DNA of 64,000 nt. Source: Lingula anatina (taxonomy: Eukaryota > Brachiopoda > Lingulata > Lingulida > Lingulidae). A model generated the notes under the pieces. The model worked only from the letters and a program-made list of their open reading frames with translations, was not told the DNA's origin and did not search any database. Made by a program: the position numbers and the translations under genes. Numbering within the stretch: position 1 is the first letter of the stretch; every line of letters starts with the position of its first letter. The stretch covers positions 255,147-319,146 of the forward strand of contig NW_019775563.1 in assembly GCF_001039355.2 (NCBI RefSeq), written 5' to 3'. Of the stretch, positions 11,782 through 24,700 are shown piece by piece.

Positions 11782-14700
11782 TTTGTCTATCCTAAGTCTC
11801 CAGATGTAACCATTTTTGTCCACATAGAAGATTGCAACACCATCGTACCAACTAAAAACAAGGAAAAAATTATGTAAAAGTAAACTGTAACATACCCTCC
11901 AATACACCTCCAACATAAAAGCTTTACACTGTTCTTTCTGCTGAAAAACAAGGCCTGCCATTACTTCCTCACATAAACATACTTGTAATTTAAAGTACTG
12001 GGTAATTTATAAATAACCCCAATATTAAATCCTTTCTTTGTGAAATAACCCCTCCCTCCCCTTGAATCGACCTCTCTCTCTTCACAATCTTACTTTTCCA
12101 AATCTTCTTTTCTCTTTCTACTGGTCCAGGATCTCCAGAAGGGGACCCCCGCCAGCCTCCAGCGAACCGTTATGCTTCCCGAGTCTGGGTCCACCACTGA
12201 GCTCAAAAGTTCAACGCGTGTGTGCAGCAGAACTTTTACTTTTAACTTCTTTGCCCTGAGCCACTTTTTAAAAGCATACACACCACTAGAAAGGACAAAA
12301 TTAGTATATATTAAATAAATAATATTTCATTTTCATGTAGCTCAATAGATTGCCATAAAAAAACCCAATTTCTACAATTTAAATATTAGTTTACTAAACT
12401 AATCAGAAAAATCTATGATTCCTTTTAAAATTAAAGTTATAAAAATTAATCAAAGGAACATGTTACAATTTTGTAATATTTTTTCTCAATGCTTTTATAT
12501 TTTTGTGACCGAGGGAGAATTGTTGAATTTCCTGGAAAATTTACTTTCCGATACATGCCATAAAGGTTTAAAGTGCATTGCATGCCTTCAACTTACCATG
12601 TGGTGGTGTGTGGTTCATCATATGCATTCACAAAAACCATATCATCACGAAAAAAATCCCACTGTATCTCTTGAGAAAAAATTGTTGGCATCTGGGAAAA
12701 GAAAAATGCATAAATTAATAAAGAAACATTTTCAATGAAATAGTAACCTAATATTTTATCTCAATTCAAATATCAATTCAAAATAAAACTGAATAAGGAC
12801 TGGAACAAGAAAAGTGCAAACAATTCTGAAACTTTTTTTCTGGTTTGAACTACTGTATAACCAAAGACAGCTGTTCCCATTTTCTAAGTGTTTCAATACT
12901 TTGCCCACACCACATTAACAAAACATTAAAAATAATTGCCATATCCTGTGCAGATGTGGAGAAAACTTTGGATGCACACTGAAGTTCTCATTCAGATGAC
13001 AAAGTTTAGATTAACCAGACCCAATAATTTAAATGGTAATTACTTGGCAATGCTTCATTCCAGCACAAGAGCTCAACGTTTTGTTCCATTTTTAACATTT
13101 CTTATTAAAAAGCTTAGTTCTACATGGATCATGATTCTGTTTCATGATTCTGTTCTGCATCACTGACAAATTCTATGGTTAAGAACTTCAAGATAATATT
13201 CACATCAGGTATACACTTAAAGATAATAAATAAATTTTCATTAATGAAGGGGTTTTATTGTTTTAAAGTCTGAATTGAAAAAGATGAGAAATAGAACAAG
13301 ATACTTGGACATTCATGTACAGTAAAATATGACTTGGTCAGGACATTTTCAAACATATATTGAGTACATTTTACTACCAATATGTTGTATGTGCCTTTAA
13401 GGAATGACTAAATCTAGCTGTGCTTGGCGCAATAAACTTCAAATTTTACTAACTTGCCTCTGACGATGAGTCTGAATAACCAGCAAATATGGAAGTTTTG
13501 TAAATGAAGTTTTAGCAGCTGGCAGACACTGAACCTGTAGTTGAGAGTATACCAGTATAATTATCAGTCTGTAACTAAGGGCCTAGACTGATAAATTAAA
13601 AACATCTGTTAATTATTGCTATTTTTAATTTTTAATCTATTTGGCAATAATACCTTCTCATTGATATATTCCTGTGCTTTAAATAAAACATCAGCTGGTG
13701 TCTTGTCTGGGTCTTCTTCAGGTGACGTAGATTCTTTTCCATCACACCTGAGTGGTGTATTCAAGCCTAGCTGCTGATGATCCAGCTGAACAGAGTTGAG
13801 TAATGTGTGTACGATGCAACCGTTTCTCTTCCCGGACAGAGACAGTGAACACCCTCCAGGGTCAGCAGGAACAGCACCATGTTTTATACCAAAAGTTTTC
13901 AAATTCTGAGACAAATTTTTCGATGTCTTTCCATCTAAACTCTGTTGTATACCGTTTTTCTTTTTACCCCAAGCTGTTCCAATATGTCTAGCATCCAGTA
14001 AGGAGGACTGAGAAAGCCCATTGATTGGGGAAGACCCAGACAGTGCCCATGTTGGACTTGAAATATCCCCACCTTGTTTCTTCATTCTAACCAGACAGGC
14101 CAGCAGCACCTCTAACCCTCCAGCGTCCAGTCCGCGGCCCTTGTCCAACAATGACCCAAGGTCACTTCTGACCTTATCTAACATTTCCCTGGAGCCATCT
14201 TTTAAACTCTGGCGGTTTTCAACAAGCAGGTGTCCCTTTAATCTCTCTTGGCAGTTGATGCAGAGCACAGCCTTGGGTGGCTCCTTGACGTAGGGTGCCA
14301 AATTCAACTCCTCCTGCTTCTTGTTGGTGTAAGTGATTAGAGCACGGCCCTTACATCTTCCCACTTGTCTGCTGTGTATAAATATCTGGAATAATTAACA
14401 TAAGATGGGATATATAGTTGATAGTATATTTTAAAAATGAATTAGTCAGTATAATAGCTGATAAGAATGTCAGTATAATCTACTTGAAATTATATGCCAA
14501 TTGAAGATTTACTGCCTGGAAACAAACTCTCGTATGATTAAAAGGGTCATATTGCACATGTATAAGATCTCTGTGTATTAATATTATTAGCTTATTTCCT
14601 GGCAGGAACCAATGCTGTGTATGGGACATTATTATTGCCTACATACTTGCACATTTAATGGGCGAACTGTCAATGGGTGTATAATTTCCTGGCAGCCAAA

Positions 14701-15350
14701 CTGGTACATGAGCATATGAACCTTACCCTATTCATAATCACAGTACTGTCAAGGCCAAACTGGCTGGCTTTTCAGGAGTGTGCAAATTAAGAAAGTGAGA
14801 TGGCTGTCGTTTAGTGGTTACATGCACCTCCACCTTTCTTGCATTTGCACAAATAACACCTATCAGAGACCATAATTCAATACCCCAGTATGAGTGATAC
14901 ACGTTACACTACAAACTTCATGCTGGGGTGTTGCAAAACATATATATTATCATACAGACTACAAAAATATACTACCTCAGTGGTACAACTACTACAGTAC
15001 AGGTAGTATATGTACAGAAGGCTGATTCATCCAAGGTGCAACATACTAGACTAGTATATATATTGTATTTCAACCCATTTTGAAGGTCGTAACTTTTAAG
15101 GCGATTACAAACCTCAAATACAAATAATCCTTGACCTCCTGCTTTTGGTCAAATCTCGAAAGGTCAACAATGACATTGAAAACATTCAAATTTTCAAAGT
15201 TAAATTCTAAAATTTACAGATAAAAATTGGAGTATTGCAAAGCAACAAAAATATTCAAAATTTCATACTTACTAGTGAAGACATGGGTAAAATAACTAAT
15301 GATCTTGGACTTCGAAGAACTGTCAACACGCGCCGAAAGCCTGACGACAT
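11782..15350 (-). CDS. C6orf136: DUF2358 (C6orf136-like) protein, second copy, last exon missing
   Basis: Exons on the minus strand: 15350-15273, 14385-13654, about 13480-13454 (microexon, see below), 12691-12597, 12285-12094 and 11851-11782. The terminal exon present in the first copy (591-508) has no counterpart, because homology ends in the microsatellite of the preceding intron. Exon 2 is one codon shorter (244) and differs by several replacements (for example Y/N, A/P and S/P changes), more than seen in EDEM3. The microexon acceptor reads CTG instead of CAG, so the site used in the first copy is lost. An in-frame AG 9 nt downstream (TTATTCAG) could be used instead, giving a six-codon exon. 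This may be an allele cut off at a contig start rather than a pseudogene. Confidence 0.7.
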
Positions 15351-15566
15351 GGTTTTTCAATTTAAAACATCCCAACCCAACAAGCTCAGTCTTCAGTATT
15401 TTTTCTGCTCTGACCGGATATTCAAAGTACGCATGTGCGGCGTTCTGTCAAACTTAGGTCAAGGTCAATCTCGCGAGACTGACACACTAATGATGGCTGG
15501 TAAGAGGTGACGTTGACAGCTCTAAAGTAACTATCCGAGTTTTCTCGGAGCTTTTTCATTTTCATC
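15351..15566. promoter_or_regulatory. Bidirectional promoter, second copy
   Basis: 216 bp between the divergent start codons at 15350 and 15567. TCTCGCGAGA is conserved at 15469-15478 and the NRF1-like CGCATGTGCG at 15430-15439. It differs from the first copy by a 3-bp insertion (AACAAG versus AAG near 15379) and a few substitutions. Confidence 0.65.
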
Positions 15567-18500
15567 ATGGATAGTGATGTTGCAGCAAGACGGATGCTGC
15601 AAACAATTTTCATTCTTTTACTTATCCATGCAATTTCTTGTGGAATTCAACCGTCGGAGAAAAGAGAACTCAAGTATGTTATCGTCTCATTCAACTTGCA
15701 AAGATATTGTTTGACATTGTGATTTGTATTTTGTAGATTATTACTAAATTACCAGTAGAACACATTGCTCACTCATAGTCAGTTACTGCCTTGATTTAAT
15801 AAGACACTTCAAGTTATATCTCCAGTGTTCGTTTTTGCTTTGGAATATTGTATTATTTTCCTGTTTCTCTAGCGTCAACATTTTGAACAACTTTTAGTTT
15901 GTTTTGATATCGTGGATTGACTGACCCAGGCGTGGCAAGGATTAAGATGAGAGTTACAGTAATTTGTAAAAAATGTGTTAACCAAACGACAAAGGCATTT
16001 TGTAAAATTTTGTCAGCTATCGTTTACTAAGTATCAAAGTGCAAAGACATTGTTCAAAGTCACCAAATCACTAGACTTAGAAGGAAAACATTGCTAATCG
16101 AAGATGTAAATATTTCGGTACTTTTGTAGTATACCCCCCCACCCTGTAACTTCCTGAAACTTTCATTTTTCAAACATTTTTTTTACATTGTCTTATTCAC
16201 CTATGTCAAAGCTGTTGAAATAAAATGTTTTTGTAATTACCTGTGGTCTTTTTATTAGTTTTAATCACGTTTGATCCACCCCATTGAAATACAATGTGAA
16301 AATTTACAATGTACCCGCAGTCAATAACTTGCCGCGTTTTAGTTGGCTAACTCTACCTTATTTTATGTGAACATAGGATTGATACATTGTGTACTTGGAC
16401 TTCCTCTGTGAAATTATTATGAGCTACTTGTTCACATAAAATTACCTTAGAGTTAGCCAACGAAAACGCGGCAAGTTATTGACTGCGGGTGTAAATTGAA
16501 GATTCTAACATTGTATTTCAATGGGCTGGCTTAAACGTAATTAAAACCAATAAAAAGTCCACAGGTAATTACAAAAGCATTTTATTTCAACAGCTTTGAC
16601 ATAGATGAATAAGAAAATGTAAAAAATTGTTTGAAAAGTGAAAGTTACAGAAAGTTACAGGGTGGGGGGGTATACTACAAAAGTACCAATATTTCTTCGT
16701 TGGGGAGGGAAAGGATGCTTAAATACCAAAAATGAATAAGAATATTATGTCTTGTTTTAGGGAAAAGGTACTGGAGATGTTCAACCATGCATATGGCTCT
16801 TATATGGTAGGTTTACTTGCTTAGCATATAATTTATTTCCTCAATATTTGCATATCACTCGTGCACTCAAGTTGATGTAGCATTTTCCCACTGCTGGCTG
16901 TGTTCCCTGAATTTAGGCCAGTAAACGAGCATATTTTCCCCATTGAGGTTGGAAAAAATTGGTGACAAAGGTTTCTCAACTGATTCTGGTCCGTTGAAGG
17001 CCCAGTATAGCCCAAAAAATTTTCCCCATAAATCCCCCCATGGCAAAGTCTCATTTTCCACAAAAATCCAAAATGGTCGCTATTGAATGGGGTGGGTGGA
17101 CTTGAAATGCATAACTTGGGAACCCAATGTCACAGAAACATGTTTTTAGTATCAACTCCTACTAAGTGAGGGATCCCCAATCTTTTGAAAGTAGTCTCAA
17201 GGTCACTAAAGGTCAAGGTCATGACCTTATTACAAGGTCAAGGCATTTTTGGAGGAAAAAAACCCATAATGTCTATATGACAGTTTCCCAATGTCACAGA
17301 AACATGTTTTAAGTATCAACTCCTACTAAGTGAGGGATTCCCAATCTTTTGCAACCACTTTCAAGGTCACTGGAGGTCAAGGTCATGACCTAATCGTAAG
17401 ATCTATACATTTTGCGAGCAAAAAGATGACGTGCTGTCCATATATTGGTAACCTAATGCCACAAAACATATTTTAGTATCCACTATTATTGAATGATGCA
17501 CCACCAATCTTTTGCAAATTTATTCAGAGTCATTTGGGGTCAAGACCCTAATTTCAAGGACACTGCATTTTTCGAGCAGAAAATTCCCATATTAGCCAAA
17601 ACTTTGTAATTGGATGTCACAGAAGCATGTTTAAATATCATTTCCTACTACGTGAGGTTCTGAGAATAATATGCAATTGCTTTCAAGGGACCAGAGGTCA
17701 ATGTTATGACCTTATTTTCAAGGTCATGGCATTTTTAGCTCGGACAAAATGCCATCATGTCTACATTTTGATAACCCGACCAATGTCACAGAAACATGTT
17801 TAAAGTATCGATTCATACTAAAGTGACATATTGCCGATCATTTGAAACTATGGCTTCATTCACATGCAATGTCTATTTTCTAAATTCTATTTTCTATTCG
17901 CGGTATGTCTTATGATCACGGTCTGTGCCCTTAACATCCCGCGGCGTAATTACTGGCAGCGCGAGCCAGTTACTATAAGTTACTATAAGTAACTGGCTCG
18001 CGCTGCCAGTAATTACGCGGCGGGATATTACTTAGATCACCACAGGTCAGGGTCATATCCTTATAACAAGGTTGTCATAATATAATATTTAAGAAAAATT
18101 GATTTTACACTTATCAAATACATCGCAGGTGATTGTTTAAAAAGTATTTCATTACAGAAAAGGCATCGCTGCTACTGCATATTACTCATTTAAATAAATG
18201 ACATGCAGTTTACAAGGGTTAAGGGTATACTGTACCCAATTCAAAACCACTAGGGCCTAGGTGTTATATCTATGTTTAAATAACGCTGTGTGTTTTACAT
18301 TATACAGGAACTAAAAGTACACTGAAAACTTAATAAAAAAATATAAAATTGTTTCATACTGGGCAAAGACAGCCTGTTATACAATCACCATTGTAGTCTC
18401 ACACAATTGTAGTCTCACATAAGACATGTAAAAAATTGGAATATTCAGAATCTTATTACAGCATTCTATACTACTGCAATGGGGGCCGGAATTAATTCAT

Positions 18501-21500
18501 GTTGGGTATATATATATTTAGATAAAACATTCTGGAATTAGAAACGGGGATGTTTTATATTGGACACAGGATGGGGGTACAAACTGCCAGTAAAAAAAAA
18601 ACAATCATACAACCGGTGGTAAGTTTACAAGGAATGAAACAACCATATCAGAAGTAGGTTAGCAGTTTCCCTGGGGAAAAATAACCAGGTGGGATGGCAC
18701 CTTTTTATGGTATTTACCTTCTTGCCCAGAAGTCAGATTGCTACACCATTTGAACATCCGTAACAAATAACTTGGGTTTCTCTGCAGCTTTTTAAAAAAA
18801 AAATTATCAAATGTTGATTTCTCAGATATTCACTTCCAATGCTTCTCTCAAATCTTCAAACTTACTAGCCACAAGTTTATCACAATTGCTAGCTGTGGGT
18901 CTTTAACAATAGGTCTACATGTAGATGTGGCATAGCAGAGATAGGTATGGGTCAATAAGAGTCCTTTTCAGAGAAGAAATACATTTTCCTGGACAAATTT
19001 AAGGAGCAATTTGACTGCATGATGGACAGTGATTAAAAGGCAAATGTGTCCTCTGCAGATAAGTTGGACTATTTGCTTCATTGCAACTTGAGGATATAAG
19101 GTAGTCTGCATTAATGCACAACATTCAATAAGCATTTATTACCACCTGATCACTTAATAGTTGTCAGAAGGTTATTTCTACATGGTCAGATCCAAACTGA
19201 AGGATACAAAGTCCCTGCTACAACCGTTTGTACGTCCCTTGTCCTTGGTGCTTTGACCATCAAATACAGGCCTGTAGCCAGTGGCATTCTGGATAAAATT
19301 TTATCTAATTACACAAATATTTCTTGGTAGAAGGTCCACTTTTTCAGAAAAAGCCCCCCTCCCCCTTTTTGAGACCGCAAGCTCGACACAATGACTGTCA
19401 ACTGAGCTGCAGCAATGTAAACGAAGGATGATGACGAGAGCCTGTAGCCAGTTTCCTATCCTAACAGACCTGATAAAAACTTCCAGGTTGCAATCATGTC
19501 TCAGTATTAGTTCTCCATTCTGACAGGAGCTGGCATGATATGAAAACATGTAACTACTTTTGACACAGATGAGCACACCACGAAACAGCAGCTTTAAAGT
19601 TTATCGACCAACACATACTACACCTTCTAATAGAGTGTTCACTTGCGGTGAGCAAGTTCTTTCCAGCAAATGACCGTCTGCTTATTTAAGAATCCCACTG
19701 CAGGACCAAGAATTGGGATATTTAGGAAAAAAATGCTGAAATGACACTCAAAGTGCACCATCTACAAGTTTGTCTTCACACAAAAAAGTTCTTAATTTCC
19801 CACTCAGCCCATCAAAATCACCCAATTAACCCAAGTACCGACTTGTGTCAGCATGCTCAGTAGGCTTGGGAGAGGGTATAGCTCTTAGACCTCACCCATC
19901 CATGATGGAGCTAAAGGTATTGAATCGACCATTAAGATTCAACACACTTTACCATTGGCAATTCAGTAATGGCTGGCCTTTGGTTGTCATAAAAGCAACC
20001 AAATACAGATACTGATTAAATGGACAAATATGCTTTATCCACTATCTCCTCTCTAAAATGGCACACAGATACTCCAAAGTAGATCATGCATAAAAAGGTA
20101 GGACAAGAAGGCTTTAGGTCAATCATTGGGCAGACAAGAAGAGAGCTTATGCCTATAGCACCTGTATTAAAATTAAGTATTTACATCAAACCACAATTAG
20201 TGGGCTCAGGTCGCTCTATAAAATGTAACATTTGTCATAAAGAATGGAGATGCATATTTTGCTCTTAAAGAATCTTATGTGTTGTATTTAGCACACCCTA
20301 GAATCAAATTTTCATTAAATTTCATGATGACCTTGCAATAAGGTCAAGCCTGTACCTCCTAGATTTTGGAAATAGTTGCAAATGATAAACAGGGCCCCAT
20401 TTACAAGGCATTAATTGGCACGCTTAACACGTTTCTGACACATTTGGTAATTGAGAAAGTATGGAAGTTTGCTCGAAAACCTCATGACCTTGTAATTAGA
20501 GGTCATAAACTTAACCTCTGGTGACCTTTAAATTAGTTGCAACTGATTGTTTACTTCTCATTTAGAAGGAATTGATACATTAAACATGCATGATTTAGTG
20601 ACATACGGTTACCAAGATATAGATAATATGATATCATTCACTTGAAAAATACCATGACCTTGAAATTATTTCATAATATTGGCTTCTGGTGACTTTGAAA
20701 ATAGTTACAAGTGTTTGGCAGTGTCCCACTTGGGTTATATTGTTTCTTCTAACATGTTTCTATGACACTGGGAAACTGTCACATAGACTAAGTTTTTTTT
20801 TTGCTCCAAAAATGCCTTGACCTTGTAATAAGATCATGACCTTGACCTCTGGTGACCTTGATATTAGTTGCAAAAGATTGGGGATCCCTCACTTAGTAGG
20901 CATTGATACTTAAAACATATTTCTGTGACACTTGGAAACTGTCATATAGATATTATGGGTTTTTTTTTCTCCAGATTTGCCTTGACTTTGTAATAAGGTC
21001 ATGACCTTGACCTCCAGCGACCTTGAAACTAGTTGTAAAAGATTGGTGATCCTTCACTTAGTAGGAATTGATACTTAAGGCATGTTTCTGTGACATTGGG
21101 TTCCCAAGTTATGCATTTCAAGTCCACCCACCCCATTCAATAGCGGCCATTTTGGATTTTTGTGGAAAATGAGACTTTGCCATGGGGGGATTCATGGGGA
21201 AAATTTTTTGGGCTATATTGGGCCTTCAACGGACCAGAATCAATTGAGAAACCTTTGTCACCAATTTTTTCCAACCTAAGTTGTTTATTGACTGGCCTAA
21301 TTGTTTAGATAAAGACAAATGCTGTCATTTTGTAGCACTTATATACATAGACAGATGCTATTAGATATCAAAATATTTTTAAAAAGGGGAGGGAGATCAA
21401 AAGTTTCTGTTCTAACACAACAAAATTAAGAATTAAACACAGGTAAAACCTAAGCCATCTGAAAGTTTAAAAAATTAATTTTCCATATGATTATGGAACT

Positions 21501-21691
21501 GAAAATACAAAAATCATTCTGTGTTCTTATTTAAGGACCATGCTTTCCCAGCTGATGAGCTAATGCCACTCAGTTGTAAAGGCAGATACAGAGGAAGTGA
21601 GCAGAGCAGAGGAGATGTGGATGATTCCCTGGGAAAGTGAGTGAAATGATCATGACATATCAATTTCAAATTAGCAAAAATTGTATTATTT

Positions 21692-21726
<35 letters not shown>

Positions 21727-24700
21727 TTATTATTATTTTGTCTGTAAAGAAGGTTTATTGTAAGGAATGTATCATGGAAATGGTGGTTATCTTCATAAAG
21801 TGAATCTTAGAGAGGGAATATTGAGGAAATTGCTGAAATTTTATATATTGTGTTCAAAAATGGGTTTTTGGTACTTGTAGAAATATTTTCCTTCTAAGGC
21901 ACTCTCAGAATATAATTAAGTATTGGACTGCCACATTTTTATCAAGAAAACATATCAGAAGACTCACTTTAGCTTCCTTACTCCCTTTCCTGTGTATGCT
22001 CCTTGTTAATAAGATTTTATCTAGATATTACTAACAATTTTTGCTTGTTTATCATTTTGTATATCAAAATTATTTAATTAATGAATGTTGGGCAATTCAT
22101 TACACAATTTTATAATAATATTATTCACAGAAATGAAATACAAACTTTTTTGATGTTGTCTATTTTAATGTGACCCTAGTTTTGTTCAGTTTTTTGTATT
22201 ACATATAGGTGGCTCCGGCATCTCTCTATGCACAGTGTGTTATTATTGTAATTGTGTTTTTTTCCAACCTTTTCCAGCTTTTCTCTGACTTTAATTGATA
22301 CCCTTGACACCTTAGTGGTAAGTGCTGATATCTTTGTGTTCCTAAACCATGTTTATAATTATGATAGGAGTGTAAGACCTTTTCCCCAAGGATTGACTAT
22401 TTTTGGAAAGATAAACCATTGAGAATGTAGGGGGTGCTTTTTGGATATTGCTTATTTCAGGATAGACTATTTTGGAAGGAAAAAAAGAGATTAAAATATC
22501 AGATTATGGAAAAAGGGGAGTGTTTAAACATGTCAAGATTATATCTTACAGAAATTTATGTTTTGAAAATTTTATTTCCTCAAAAATCTGTAGCTGATAT
22601 AAAAATTTAAAAAAAAACACCTGTTATCACACTATCACAAAATGTGTGTCTGATAAAAAGTATAAATTACAAGCCCCCTTCCCTGCTCTGTTTACTTTCT
22701 AGAAATAATGCCTTGTGTTTGTTTGGTTCAGGTCTTGGGACAAATTGATGACTTTGAAGATGCGGTGAAATTGGTGATACAGGAAGTGACCTTTGACACA
22801 GATGTGGTAGTGTCAGTATTTGAAACTAATATTAGGGTACTTGGGTAAGTAAAAAATAGTCCATGCTTTATTAAACCTGTACTGATACAAAAATACTAAT
22901 TATTCAGAAAGTAACAGGCAAAAGAGATACAGGAATAATGAGTTTCTAAAATGTTTTAACTGCCTATCTATCTCTTAGCCTAGGACTTGTCGCACCATGA
23001 GTGTGTGTTTTAATATGTTAAGGTAAATACTGCCTATGATTACTTACGTTTCCATATCTTGTATGATTCTGTAATAAAAGGGGAAGAGCAAAAGGTTTTT
23101 CAGCCAGGCTACTGACTTAATTGAAGTTATGCATTAGAATTGCCTTCCTAGCTGGTGAACAAAATTATAATGAGCACTATGAACAGGTTATTTTACACAA
23201 AATCATAATTTTATCATTTTGCAAAGCACTGGAGATGCAACTTACATGTATTTCAAGTCTAGCCATCAAAATAAATCGAAATGAATTCATTTTTCCCTAA
23301 GATACATAACATATAAGGGGCATGTAATGTATAGGCATATATCCATTTAAACGAGATTCTTTATGAGAGGGATGGTACAAGGCCAAATGCTGGGACTGTG
23401 AAATTGATATAATTTCACTGGAATCATTTCAGGGGTTTATTAGGAGGCCATGTTGTAGCAGCATATCTGAAGAGGGTGAAGAAAGGCATGTTATGGTATA
23501 ATAATGAACTATTAGTAAAAGCTAAAGACATAGGAGAACGACTACTTCCAGCATTTAACACCACAACAGGAATACCATACCCAAGGGTAAGACTTCACAA
23601 GTCCAAATTAAAAAAATTTCATCATAAAAAAATGAAAGTTCCGAAATAAATTGTATTTTTTAAGGAGAAAATGGAAAAGAGATATAACACCTGAGCAGAT
23701 TTTTATTTCTCATTTCTATATATATTTATTTTGTTATTTATTTTTATAAGTAGTAATATTTTTTTTAATTTTTTCATTCAGGTCAATTTAAAGTATGGTT
23801 TATGTAAAGTGAACTCTAGAACAGGAGTAGAGAAAGACACTTGCACGGCCTGTGCAGGAACCATGATTCTAGAATTTGCTGCTCTCAGTCGACTTACAGG
23901 GGACCCAATATTTGAAGTAAGTACAATTTTATTGTGTCTTTGTCAGTCTTTTTTTAAGGTAGGTTTTAGACAGATTAACAGTGAGTTACCATTATACATC
24001 ATATCATATTAGGTCTAAAATTTTAGATATTTCGTTGAAATTTGAATATATTAGTGAAACAATTCCTATTCAAAAGTGAAATCTAAACCTGTTGATGTGA
24101 TATTAGTACCTTTTATGAACTCTTTTTTTTTAAACTATGACCTGAAAATATTTCCAACTGTCACCTTCTAAACTTTGTTAGGAAAAAGCGCACAAGGCCA
24201 TGGAGTTCTTGTGGAAGCAGAGACATCGCTCAAGTGACCTTGTTGGAACTGTGATAAATATACATAATGGGGATTGGGTGAGGAGAGGTGAGTAAGAATT
24301 CACCCAGAAAAAATTATGTAAAATAATCTAAATCTTCAGTTTTCAGTATGTATCTTATCTTTCATATTTTAAAAATTTGGCATCAGAAAAATCTCAAAAG
24401 TTTAGACTTTTAAAAATTAATTAATGTATTTATTTAATTATTTATTTATTTATTGTGCCTTGTTTTGCAGATAGTGGAATAGGTGCAGGGATAGACTCTT
24501 ATTACGAGTATTTATTAAAAGGCTACATTCTTCTTGGAGATGAAACCTACCTCAACAGATTTAATACGGTAAGTACTGGACATTCTGATATCTGACCAGT
24601 AATCTCTCTTTTTCAAAACCTCCCCCAGGCCATGTCTGTTAATGATGATTTGTAGAGATCAGTGCTCACTATTTACACTGCTGTTTCTTTGTTTAGGAGG

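Noticed and set aside
19301-20268. Short frames in the centre of the 4.4-kb element that might encode a transposase.
   Set aside because: The longest is about 90 codons without catalytic motifs, so there is no transposase evidence.
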